Source: Orrella daihaiensis (GTDB lineage Bacteria > Pseudomonadota > Gammaproteobacteria > Burkholderiales > Burkholderiaceae_B). Taken from it: DNA of 64,000 nt. The translations under genes and the position numbers were made by a program. The DNA lies in the NCBI RefSeq assembly GCF_022811525.1, contig NZ_CP063982.1, positions 2,604,001-2,668,000 on the forward strand. Reading direction: 5' to 3'. Under the pieces are notes generated by a model, which was given only the letters and a program-made list of their open reading frames with translations, made no database searches and was not told the DNA's origin. Below, piece after piece: positions 43,652 through 51,725 of the stretch (within the stretch, counting starts at the first letter, position 1; the number at the start of each line of letters is the position of its first letter).

Positions 43652-43726
43652 TGGCGCGCCCGACAGGAATCGAACCTGTATCGAGAGCTTCGGAAACTCT
43701 AATTCTATCCATTGAACTACGGGCGC
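43652..43726 (-). tRNA. tRNA-Arg (anticodon CCG)
   Basis: Minus-strand cloverleaf of 75 nt including an encoded CCA. Acceptor stem GCGCCCG / CGGGCGC, D stem GTTC / GAAT, anticodon stem AGAGT / GCTCT with loop TTCCGAA (anticodon CCG, reads CGG), and T arm CAGG-TTCGATT-CCTG. Discriminator base is G. Confidence 0.96.
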
Positions 43727-43755
43727 TCGGGTCACATTATACGCACAGCGCTCGT

Positions 43756-43769
43756 TTGATTTATCTCAA
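43756..43769 (+). promoter_or_regulatory. Candidate FNR/ANR box upstream of cytochrome c
   Basis: TTGATTTATCTCAA matches TTGAT-N4-ATCAA at nine of ten positions. It lies 87 bp before the cytochrome start, about 50 bp upstream of the start site expected from the TATAAT at 43800-43805, so the spacing is not the ideal -41.5. Confidence 0.5.
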
Positions 43770-43786
43770 CCAACATGGCATTTTTG

Positions 43787-43810
43787 GGGGCATTGCCGCT
43801 ATAATGCCCC
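43787..43810 (+). promoter_or_regulatory. Promoter -10 within an 8-bp-arm inverted repeat
   Basis: GGGGCATT and AATGCCCC arms around an 8-base loop. A perfect -10 hexamer TATAAT (43800-43805) overlaps loop and right arm; no good -35 is seen at 17 bp, consistent with an activator-dependent promoter. 33 bp separate the repeat from the cytochrome ATG. Confidence 0.5.
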
Positions 43811-43842
43811 AAATTTTTGCGATCGCAACTACAGGGCGTCTT

Positions 43843-44763
43843 ATGAGTAATTCCACCGAAAAGCAAGAGTCTATGCACGCTGAAGATCACGAAATGATCA
43901 TCAAAACCCCAAAACAGTTGATCGTGACCGTGGTTTTGTCATTCGTTATTCCGGTCGTGGTGTTGATCATGCTGGCTAGCTGGGTGACCACGGGCGATCG
44001 CAAAGCTGCTGGATCCGATGCGCTAGGGCCAGAGGCGACGGCATTGCGGATTGCGCCGGTGGCTAAGATCGAACTCGTAGACGCAAGCGGTCCAGTCGAG
44101 CTCAGAAGCGGTGAACAAGTCTACGCGCTAGCCTGTGCCGCCTGTCATGACTCAGGTGCGGCAGGTGCGCACAAATTTGGTGATCAGGTTGCGTGGTCAA
44201 CCCCAATTGGTACCGGGCTCGAAACCATGATCAACAATGTGATTAAAGGCAAAGGTGCCATGCCCGCTCGAGGCGGCAATCCAAACCTGCAGGACATTGA
44301 AATTGCCCGTGCGGTTGTTTATATGAGTAACGCAGCGGGTGGTAACTTTGAAGAGCCTGCTGCTGAGCAGACCAGTGCTGCGCCAGCTACGACGCCAGCA
44401 CCTGCTCCTATGGCAGTTGCTGCGGCACCCGCTGCTGCCACGTCTGCACCCGCGCCAGCACCTGCCGCTGCCCCTGCGCCAGCAACGAATTCAGCCTCAA
44501 CATTGCCTGCTGGTATTGATTTAGCGCTCGGTGAAAAAATCTACAACCAGGCATGCATGGCCTGCCACCGCTCAGGCGTAGCAGGTGCACCCAAGCTTGG
44601 TGACAAGGCGGCTTGGGCACCCTATGTCGCAACCGGTATGGATACCATGATTGAATTGGCCATCAAAGGTAAGGGTGCCATGCCCCCACGCGGTGGCATG
44701 ATGAACGCCAGTGACAATGATATTGCATCAGCCGTTCACTACATGGTGCAATCGGTGCAGTAA
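43843..44763 (+). CDS. Membrane-anchored dihaem cytochrome c (tandem c5-type)
   Basis: A 306-residue electron carrier: cytoplasmic N-terminus, one membrane anchor (about 26-46), then two cytochrome c5-type domains joined by an Ala/Pro-rich linker (about 170-220). Haem sites are C98-x2-C101-H102 ('CAACH') and C238-x2-C241-H242 ('CMACH'), with likely axial methionines M140 and M280 in 'GKGAMP'. It probably passes electrons to terminal oxidases in the periplasm. ATG at 43843 is chosen to place the anchor normally; the frame extends upstream through the promoter. A strong terminator follows. Confidence 0.94.
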   Translation: MSNSTEKQESMHAEDHEMIIKTPKQLIVTVVLSFVIPVVVLIMLASWVTTGDRKAAGSDALGPEATALRIAPVAKIELVDASGPVELRSGEQVYALACAACHDSGAAGAHKFGDQVAWSTPIGTGLETMINNVIKGKGAMPARGGNPNLQDIEIARAVVYMSNAAGGNFEEPAAEQTSAAPATTPAPAPMAVAAAPAAATSAPAPAPAAAPAPATNSASTLPAGIDLALGEKIYNQACMACHRSGVAGAPKLGDKAAWAPYVATGMDTMIELAIKGKGAMPPRGGMMNASDNDIASAVHYMVQSVQ

Positions 44764-44781
44764 AGCTTTCTTGGCACAAGT

Positions 44782-44816
44782 AATACAAAAGCGCCGCTAT
44801 GCGGCGCTTTTGTATT
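44782..44816. terminator. Bidirectional intrinsic terminator
   Basis: Perfect 16-bp inverted repeat (AATACAAAAGCGCCGC and its complement) with a 3-base loop, A-rich on the left and T-rich on the right, between the convergent cytochrome c and hydroxyacyl-CoA dehydrogenase genes. Symmetry suits termination of both transcripts. Confidence 0.92.
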
Positions 44817-44823
44817 TCGGGCT

Positions 44824-46350
44824 TCAAGCAGTTGCCGACTGTTCTAACAATGACATGCCTAGCTGTACCCGGCGCTTTAGCCACAGACTTGGGCGGTAAC
44901 GCATGTCACCCGTCACGGCTTGAATGTTGTTCAAGATTTCAAGTACTCGGGCGGGACCTAGGCTGTCACCATAAGCAAGAGGGCCTGCCGGGTAATTCAA
45001 ACCCAATGTCACTGCTCGATCAATATCAACCGGACTCGCGATTTGCTGCTGAGCAATATCACAAGCAATGTTTACGATGGTGGCGAGCACTCGTTGCGCA
45101 ACAAATCCAGGCGAGTCCTGAATCACACTGACCGCTACCTGGTCGCGAGCAAATATCGCATGAGCATAATCTCGCCACTGCGGCAAAGTCGCAGGTGACA
45201 CCATGAGTGTGCGACGACGCGGCGGTTGCAAAGATCCAAACGTATCAATGGCAACGGTGCGAGCTGCATCAAGCCGTTGCTCGGAAATAACTGTCGAGAC
45301 ATCCTGTCCAAACGGTGTCACCACAATCAAATCATCTTGGTTGGGTCGACTACCAGTCTGCAGAGTGACACCGAGGCTAGTGAGTAGTGACATGGCGAGT
45401 TGATGACCATGCTCGTGCGCAGGACTTACCCACACGGAAGGCGGCGCAGTGATTTCAGGGATAGCCGGCAATGGAGATTCTTTTTTCTTGCCGTCCAGAT
45501 ACTCGTAAAAGCCAGCCCCCGTTTTACGACCATAGAGACCGCCCGCCACACGAGCAGTACCCAAGGGTGAGGGCCTGAACCTTGGCTCATCATAAAACTG
45601 GCGATAGACTGACTCCATCACAGCGTGTGAGACATCAAGGCCCGTCAAATCCATGAGTTCGAATGGACCCATGCGAAATCCGCATTGCTCACGCATGATG
45701 TCATCCACCGTTTCGTAACTAGCGACCCCTTCTTGCACTATGCGGAACCCCTCGGTGCCAAATCCGCGACCAGCGTGGTTCACAATAAATCCCGGCATAT
45801 CTTTAGCGCGTACAGCCGTGTGACCCATGCGTTGGCTCAATCGCATCAATGCGTCACCGACTGCCGGGTCAGAGCGCAAACCATCGATGACTTCGACGAC
45901 TTTCATGAGAGGCACTGGATTAAAGAAATGGTAACCCGCCACACGCTGCGGCCTGTTGCAGGCAGATGCAATGGCTGTCACAGACAAAGAGGACGTGTTT
46001 GACACCAGTGCGCAATCGGGACCAACCACCCCCTCAAGCTCACGAAACAGTGCCTGCTTGATATCAAGTCGCTCAACGATAGCCTCAATCACCACATCAC
46101 AATCTGCCAGCTCACCAAGGGACTGCGCTACATGCACATTCGATAGCGCAGTCTGGGCAGCGGTTTGAGTCATTTTGCCCTTGACCACCAACTTATCCCA
46201 CGTCTGTCCGAGCGCTTCACGAGCGGAATGAGTAGCCTGAAGTTGCTGATCGAACATGATCACTTTTAGACCCGCCTGAGCAGCGATCTGTACAATGCCT
46301 CTACCCATGGCGCCTACGCCAACCACACCAATTGTTTCAAACGAATACAT
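44824..46350 (-). CDS. 3-hydroxyacyl-CoA dehydrogenase (PaaH-like, two C-domains)
   Basis: NAD-dependent oxidation of 3-hydroxyacyl-CoA. The 508-residue protein has the Rossmann motif 'VGVGAMGRGIVQIAAQAG', catalytic-site 'SNTSSLSVTAIA', 'GYHFFNPVPLMKVVEVI' and the first C-domain 'MPGFIVNHAGRGF'. A second 3HCDH domain near residues 400-500 contains 'DSPGFVAQRVLATIVNIACD'. This layout resembles PaaH/PaaC of phenylacetate breakdown or fatty-acid enzymes; no paa genes are adjacent. GAGGATAG precedes the ATG. Confidence 0.92.
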   Translation of the reverse strand: MYSFETIGVVGVGAMGRGIVQIAAQAGLKVIMFDQQLQATHSAREALGQTWDKLVVKGKMTQTAAQTALSNVHVAQSLGELADCDVVIEAIVERLDIKQALFRELEGVVGPDCALVSNTSSLSVTAIASACNRPQRVAGYHFFNPVPLMKVVEVIDGLRSDPAVGDALMRLSQRMGHTAVRAKDMPGFIVNHAGRGFGTEGFRIVQEGVASYETVDDIMREQCGFRMGPFELMDLTGLDVSHAVMESVYRQFYDEPRFRPSPLGTARVAGGLYGRKTGAGFYEYLDGKKKESPLPAIPEITAPPSVWVSPAHEHGHQLAMSLLTSLGVTLQTGSRPNQDDLIVVTPFGQDVSTVISEQRLDAARTVAIDTFGSLQPPRRRTLMVSPATLPQWRDYAHAIFARDQVAVSVIQDSPGFVAQRVLATIVNIACDIAQQQIASPVDIDRAVTLGLNYPAGPLAYGDSLGPARVLEILNNIQAVTGDMRYRPSLWLKRRVQLGMSLLEQSATA

Positions 46351-46398
46351 CGATCTATCCTCTGAATATCTATTTTTTCTCTATTGTGCCCGACAAAC

Positions 46399-47259
46399 AT
46401 GTCCAAACGAGTGTCCGATTTGATTGATCCGAGCCAATTTGCTCAGATATTTGCGGTCCGGGATCCAGCCGGCCATAAAGGCAGCTTTGGCTCTAGTGCC
46501 ATTGTTGGTGGAGCACCCAGTATGGTTGGGGCTGCAGTCTTGGCCGGTAGAGCGGCGCTTAAATCGGGTTGCGGGCGAGTCTACGTGGGCTTGGCGCAAG
46601 AGTCTGTATTGTTCGATGTAGACGTCGGCCAACCCGAGCTCATGTGGCGGGCCCTGGATGCGTTGATCGATATCTCCGAGCAGATCACTGCTTGGGGAGT
46701 CGGTTGTGGCTTGGGTGATAGCAACTACGGTCTGCAGTGCTTAAAAGCTGTTTTTAGTCATCGCGCAGGTAGTCCATTGGTCATCGATGCCGATGCTTTA
46801 AATGCCTTGGCGCGCGGTGATGTCAGTGCAACGTGGGGCCAAGGTAGCGTAGTGCTCACACCACATCCGGCTGAAGCAGCAAGGCTCTTGAACACTGACG
46901 TGAGCAGCGTACAGGCTGATCGAATTAAGGCAGCACAAACCTTGGCCGCTAGATTCAACGCCTGGGTTGTCCTAAAAGGGCAGCATACTGTCATCTGTCG
47001 TCCGGATGGTCAATGCCAGACGAACACCACCGGCAACGTTGGATTAGCTACCGCAGGCAGTGGTGATGTATTGACTGGCTTACTGACAAGCCTGTTGGCT
47101 CAAGGCTTTACGACTGAAGTAGCGGTACCCGCCGCTGTCTGGCTACATGGCAAAGCGGCTGATGAGCTGGTTGCTCAACTCGGTGGCCCGATTGGACTGA
47201 CGGCATCGGAACTGATTGACACGATTCGCAAGTTAAGAAATACGCTCAAACCAAACTGA
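46399..47259 (+). CDS. nnrD: ADP/ATP-dependent NAD(P)H-hydrate dehydratase
   Basis: Repairs hydrated NAD(P)H. The 286-residue ribokinase-like protein has 'GHKGSFGSSAIVGGAPSMVG', 'AWGVGCGLG', 'VIDADALNAL', 'VVLTPHPAEAARLL' and the catalytic 'NVGLATAGSGDVLTGLL', all family marks. The N-terminal epimerase (NnrE/YjeF_N) domain of fused bacterial versions is absent. ATG at 46399 has no obvious Shine-Dalgarno; a GTG at 46384 is possible. Its stop lies 7 bp from that of the convergent rep gene. Confidence 0.92.
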   Translation: MSKRVSDLIDPSQFAQIFAVRDPAGHKGSFGSSAIVGGAPSMVGAAVLAGRAALKSGCGRVYVGLAQESVLFDVDVGQPELMWRALDALIDISEQITAWGVGCGLGDSNYGLQCLKAVFSHRAGSPLVIDADALNALARGDVSATWGQGSVVLTPHPAEAARLLNTDVSSVQADRIKAAQTLAARFNAWVVLKGQHTVICRPDGQCQTNTTGNVGLATAGSGDVLTGLLTSLLAQGFTTEVAVPAAVWLHGKAADELVAQLGGPIGLTASELIDTIRKLRNTLKPN

Positions 47260-47266
47260 ACCCTGA

Positions 47267-49303
47267 TCAAGATGCGCCTGGCTTTAGCAACATGGCTTTA
47301 AGCATGTCCAGACGGCCTTTGGGTGTAAGAGATGCACCAGGGTCTGCAACCGCAGGCTGCTGCTCAAGTCCCATCTCGGCCACAAATCTGGAAATCTCAC
47401 AAGCTTGATCCTGGCCGCCACGGCGGCGTCTAGCGCACCACGTCAGGTGCAGGCTGCGTTGCGCACGTGTAATGCCCACATACATAAGACGTCGCTCTTC
47501 TTCGATACGCTCGGGACCGCCTGCCAGCGAATCCTCATCGGACTCCCGCCCCAGGTGAGGTAACAATCCCTCCTCAACGCCAATCAAGTACACGTGGGGG
47601 AATTCCAGCCCTTTTGCAGCATGTAGTGTCGAGAGCGTCACTGCATCTGGCGACTGCTCACCCTGGCGCTCGAGCATCGTGATCAGCGCGACATGCTGCA
47701 CCAATTCCGACAAGCTCCAGTTAGATTCGGTTGCACGGCTCTTGAGCCAGTCAAGCAGTTCAAGCACCGTCTGCCACCGCATTCTTGCAGCCCGATCATC
47801 AGAACTGACGTCATACAAATAATGTTCATAATTGATCGCTGCCATCAGTTCGTCTAATAGCGTGGCCACATGCTCTCGGCTAGCCGGCTGACTCGCTCTC
47901 ATCGCATAGCGCTGCAAAAAGCCAACAAAAGTCTGCAGTGCCTGCAGCTGTTTAGGATTGATCGCAGCTTGCGCGCCTTGCTCGCATGCAGCTGCAAACA
48001 TACTGATATGCCGCTTGGCCGCGTATTCTCCAAGCGCCTGTAAAGTAGCCTGACCAATGCCTCGACGCGGTGTAGTCGCCGCCCGAATGAATGCTGGATC
48101 ATCCTGTTCATTGGCTACTAGCCGCAGATAGGCCAGGATGTCGCGGACCTCAGCCTTGTCAAAAAAACTTTGCCCACCCGAGACCGTATAGGGTATGCGC
48201 AAATCACGCAGCGCCTGCTCCATGGCACGAGCCTGCTGATTACTGCGATACAGAACCGCAAAGTCTTTCCAGGTCGCCCGCTTTTCCGTGCGCGCGGCTG
48301 AGAGGCGTATCGCGACGGCTTGGGCTTGCTCAAGCTCGCCATCCATACGCGAGACCGAGATCGCTTCTCCCGTTCCCAGATCAGACCAGAGTTGCTTGGG
48401 AAACAGCTTTGGGTTGCGAGTGATGAGGTGATTGGCCGCCGCTAGAATCGTCTGCGTAGAGCGATAGTTTTGCTCAAGTTTGATGAGTTTCAACACCGGG
48501 TAGTCATCTTGCAGACGCGCCAGGTTTTGCATGGTCGCGCCACGCCAGCCATAGATGGCCTGGTCATCATCACCCACGGCTGTGAACATGGCACGCACAC
48601 CAGTCAAGTGGCGCATGAGCTCATACTGACACGCATTGGTATCCTGATACTCATCAATCAGTAAGTGGCGTATGCGGTTTTGCCATTTTTCACGAACGTC
48701 TTCGTTATCAGCCAGCAATTGACATGGCAACATAATCAGATCATCAAAGTCCACTGCCTGATAGGCGCGTAAACTCGTCTGATAACTGTGATAGACGCGC
48801 GCTGCATCCATCATCATGGCGTTTTGTGCGCTGTGTGTGGCAGCATCTGGGTCAAGCAAGGCGTTTTTCCAAAGTGAAATTTGCTGCTGTATAGCTTTTA
48901 ACCTCGCCTTGTCAGTGCTTGCCACGAGCGACTGAATCAACCCAAAACAATCCTGTGCATCCATCACCGAGAAGCCGGTTTTTAAACCTGCCGCTTTAGA
49001 CTCCTCACGCAACATACGCACACCCAGCGAATGGAACGTACTGATATTGAGCTCAAGCACTCGTTCAGCGCCAAGCATCTTAATTAGACGCTCGCGCATC
49101 TCAGAGGCTGCCTTGTTGGTAAAGGTCACCGCAAACACGCTCTTGGGTTCGTAGCCGCACTGGCCAACCAGGTAGGAGATTTTGCTGGTAATCACCCTTG
49201 TCTTACCCGAGCCAGCACCTGCCAGAACCAGACTAGGGCCATCAAGATAGCGCACTGCTTGTTGTTGCGCCGGGTTCATGCGAGACAGATCTACTCTATT
49301 CAT
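47267..49303 (-). CDS. rep: ATP-dependent DNA helicase Rep
   Basis: Superfamily 1A 3'-5' helicase that aids replication forks past obstacles. The 678-residue product has motif I 'AGAGSGKTRVI', Ia 'FAVTFTNKAASEMRERL', II 'LLIDEYQDTNACQYEL', III 'AVGDDDQAIYGWRGA', IV 'LEQNYRSTQ' and VI 'VGITRAQRSLHLTW'. Length and 'DEYQDTN' favour Rep over UvrD. It is 6 bp downstream of priA, linking two fork-restart functions. Confidence 0.95.
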   Translation of the reverse strand: MNRVDLSRMNPAQQQAVRYLDGPSLVLAGAGSGKTRVITSKISYLVGQCGYEPKSVFAVTFTNKAASEMRERLIKMLGAERVLELNISTFHSLGVRMLREESKAAGLKTGFSVMDAQDCFGLIQSLVASTDKARLKAIQQQISLWKNALLDPDAATHSAQNAMMMDAARVYHSYQTSLRAYQAVDFDDLIMLPCQLLADNEDVREKWQNRIRHLLIDEYQDTNACQYELMRHLTGVRAMFTAVGDDDQAIYGWRGATMQNLARLQDDYPVLKLIKLEQNYRSTQTILAAANHLITRNPKLFPKQLWSDLGTGEAISVSRMDGELEQAQAVAIRLSAARTEKRATWKDFAVLYRSNQQARAMEQALRDLRIPYTVSGGQSFFDKAEVRDILAYLRLVANEQDDPAFIRAATTPRRGIGQATLQALGEYAAKRHISMFAAACEQGAQAAINPKQLQALQTFVGFLQRYAMRASQPASREHVATLLDELMAAINYEHYLYDVSSDDRAARMRWQTVLELLDWLKSRATESNWSLSELVQHVALITMLERQGEQSPDAVTLSTLHAAKGLEFPHVYLIGVEEGLLPHLGRESDEDSLAGGPERIEEERRLMYVGITRAQRSLHLTWCARRRRGGQDQACEISRFVAEMGLEQQPAVADPGASLTPKGRLDMLKAMLLKPGAS

Positions 49304-49309
49304 AAGCTA

Positions 49310-51412
49310 TTAGATTTCCAGCGGGTCTACCTCGAGCTGCCAACGTAAACCGCCGGTGCCATGCCGACTTCCCAAACTGATTAACCAACCTCGTAACAAA
49401 CGATGCAGCGCAGCACGTGAACTTGCCTCAATTAACAACTGGGCCCGGCAAATTTTTGCGACTCGCACCACCCGCAACGGCACCGCATCATAAAGCGTGA
49501 CCACTTCATTTAATTGATGAGCCTGTAGCCAAGCCAGCGCAGTCGCTCTTGCAGCCTCTAAAAAGCCAAGCGCATCAGGCAACTGCGTGGCCTCAGCCGT
49601 CAGTAGCGCCTGAAAAGCAAACGGCGGCAAACCCGCTGCCTCACGCTCAAGCATCAAGCTGCGAGCAAAGCCTTCATAGTCATGACGCTTTAAGGCCTGA
49701 TAAAGAGGTTGCTCCGGATATCCTGTCTGAATCATGACCAAGCCTGATTTGCCGTCACGACCGGCCCGGCCAGCAACTTGTAGCAGCTGTGCAAACAAGC
49801 GCTCTGGTGCCCTAAAGTCTTGGGAGAACAGCATTGCATCGGCATTCACCACACCGACCACCCCTAAATTTCCAAAGTCATGCCCCTTGGAGACCATTTG
49901 GGTGCCCACCAAAATATCTACCTCACCCGCATGCACCTGTTCAAACAAATCCTGCGCACTGCCTTTACGGCGTGTACTGTCGGCATCAATGCGGGCGATT
50001 CGGGCCTGCGGAAACAGCTGTGCCAAGTGTTCCTCTAGTCGCTGCGTACCTCTTCCCATAGGCTGTAGGTCAGGATCGCCGCAGCTCGGGCAAGACGCCG
50101 GCGCAACCCGCTGCGCGCCGCAGTGATGACAATGCAACCGCATGCGATGGCCCCCTGCCCGATGGACCACACTAAACGCCGTGCAATGATCGCATTGGCT
50201 CACCCAGCCGCAACTATTGCAGTGCAAGACCGGTGCATAGCCTCGTCGATTAAGGTAGACAAGCGCTTGTCGTGCCTGCGACAGCGCAAGGCCGATCGCA
50301 TCAATCAGTTGGGGGGCTAGCCCTTTGTTTAATTCAAGCCTGCGCGTATCGATTAACTGCACCGTTGGCAAGGCAGCAGCACTGGCACGCTCGGTAAGCG
50401 TCAGTCGCTGGTAATCGCCCCGCTCGGCCTTATGCCAAGACTCAAGTGATGGGGTAGCTGATCCTAGAATAACTGGTGCATTCTCCTGGCGAGCGCGCCA
50501 GACAGCCAGGTCGCGCGCCGAATAACGCAAACCCTCTTGCTGCTTATACGACGGATCATGTTCCTCATCAACGACGATCAGATCGATCGCTGGCATTGAC
50601 ACAAAGATGGCCAATCTGGTTCCAAGCACAATGCGAGCCTGACCCTCATGGGCTCGCAACCAGGCGTCAAGCCGCTCGCCATCAGCAAGACGGCTATGCA
50701 AAATGGCGACCTCATCATGGGTAACCACCGAGCCTAGCTTTTGCAGCAGGGCCTGCGCAAACTGTGGCGTCAGATTAATCTCTGGCACTAAAAACAAAAC
50801 TCGACCACCTCGAGCCAGCACCGCCTGAGCCACGGTTAGATACACCTGGGTTTTACCGCTGCCAGTCACGCCAAATAACAAGAACGCTGCGAACCCACTG
50901 GCCGCCATGATTTGGTCAGCAGCGTGTTGTTGTTGTGAGGTTAATGTCAAAGAGTCCGCCAAGGGTGTGCCCACTTCAGGCTGTGATTGACTGACTCGCC
51001 GTTTTTTAAGTCGCTCGACTGGACCCTGCTGACCAGCCCGCTTACCTTCGTAACTGCTGACGCGCCGCAATGGGACTGGCAACGCCGGTAACATAACCTC
51101 GCCAACAGGACGCTGGTAGTACCCGGCTGCAAACTCGGCCAAAGCAAGCCACTTCGGAAGTAGCGGACCAAGGTCACGAAGCACACGCTCAATCGGGCGT
51201 ATTTGTTCGGGTGGTAGTGTTGGCTCTATATCGATCTGGATCACTACCCCGATCAGACGACGACGACCAAACGGCACCAAAACACGATCACCCGCCTCTA
51301 CCGGTTCTGCGCTAGCGTAGTCAAAAGGTCCGGCCAACGGCACATCAAGCGCCACCCGGCAATACCGCAGGGCACTCGCTTCAGATATCGGGACACGGCT
51401 GACAGGTGGCAT
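49310..51412 (-). CDS. priA: Primosomal protein N' (PriA helicase)
   Basis: Restarts stalled forks by loading the primosome. The 700-residue protein has an N-terminal DNA-binding domain ('VALDVPLAGPFDYAS'), Walker A 'GVTGSGKTQVYL', the DEEH box 'VVDEEHDPSYKQ' and eight zinc-binding cysteines in the block from 'CNSCGWVSQCDHC' to 'CPSCG', then 'ILVGTQMVSKGHDF' and 'QVAGRAGR'. First gene of priA-rep. Confidence 0.96.
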   Translation of the reverse strand: MPPVSRVPISEASALRYCRVALDVPLAGPFDYASAEPVEAGDRVLVPFGRRRLIGVVIQIDIEPTLPPEQIRPIERVLRDLGPLLPKWLALAEFAAGYYQRPVGEVMLPALPVPLRRVSSYEGKRAGQQGPVERLKKRRVSQSQPEVGTPLADSLTLTSQQQHAADQIMAASGFAAFLLFGVTGSGKTQVYLTVAQAVLARGGRVLFLVPEINLTPQFAQALLQKLGSVVTHDEVAILHSRLADGERLDAWLRAHEGQARIVLGTRLAIFVSMPAIDLIVVDEEHDPSYKQQEGLRYSARDLAVWRARQENAPVILGSATPSLESWHKAERGDYQRLTLTERASAAALPTVQLIDTRRLELNKGLAPQLIDAIGLALSQARQALVYLNRRGYAPVLHCNSCGWVSQCDHCTAFSVVHRAGGHRMRLHCHHCGAQRVAPASCPSCGDPDLQPMGRGTQRLEEHLAQLFPQARIARIDADSTRRKGSAQDLFEQVHAGEVDILVGTQMVSKGHDFGNLGVVGVVNADAMLFSQDFRAPERLFAQLLQVAGRAGRDGKSGLVMIQTGYPEQPLYQALKRHDYEGFARSLMLEREAAGLPPFAFQALLTAEATQLPDALGFLEAARATALAWLQAHQLNEVVTLYDAVPLRVVRVAKICRAQLLIEASSRAALHRLLRGWLISLGSRHGTGGLRWQLEVDPLEI

Positions 51413-51725
51413 AACTTAAAGTAGATTCTTGATGAGGGCTGTAAAACGCTGACGACTTGAAACTATTTTTCAGGGGCAGACGGTGTGATTAGCCAGCCTG
51501 TGGATAACTTTGGGGAAAACCTTCTGAAACCCTAATTTTTGAAGACTGTCAAGTCGGCCAACAATCACCAACCAAATCAAAGTTCCATATAAATTTAATT
51601 ACAAATCAACGGGTTATAAAAAATTATGACGTAACTCCCTACTGAAATCAGGGTTTGCCCCATCATTAATATTTTCTGTGCATAACCCGAGGCATCATGC
51701 CCTGAAACTGGGCATGAAACGTCCC
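51413..51725. other. AT-rich spacer with DnaA-box-like sites
   Basis: Non-coding 313 bp between hemE and priA. It holds a perfect consensus DnaA box on the minus strand (TGTGGATAA, 51499-51507), a one-mismatch box (TGTGCATAA, 51677-51685), a degenerate copy just after the first ('TGGGGAAAA'), and an A/T-rich stretch around 51580-51650. A TTGACA on the minus strand may be a priA -35 element, but no matching -10 is seen. I see no gene. Confidence 0.6.

Noticed and set aside
44401..44510. The GC-rich repetitive stretch as a DNA repeat array
   Set aside because: It encodes the Ala/Pro linker of the cytochrome in frame; the repetition is explained by the protein.
51413..51725. Calling the AT-rich spacer the chromosomal origin
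   Set aside because: There are too few DnaA boxes and no dnaA, dnaN, mnmG or parAB nearby; genes on both sides run in the same direction. Kept only as a DnaA-box region.
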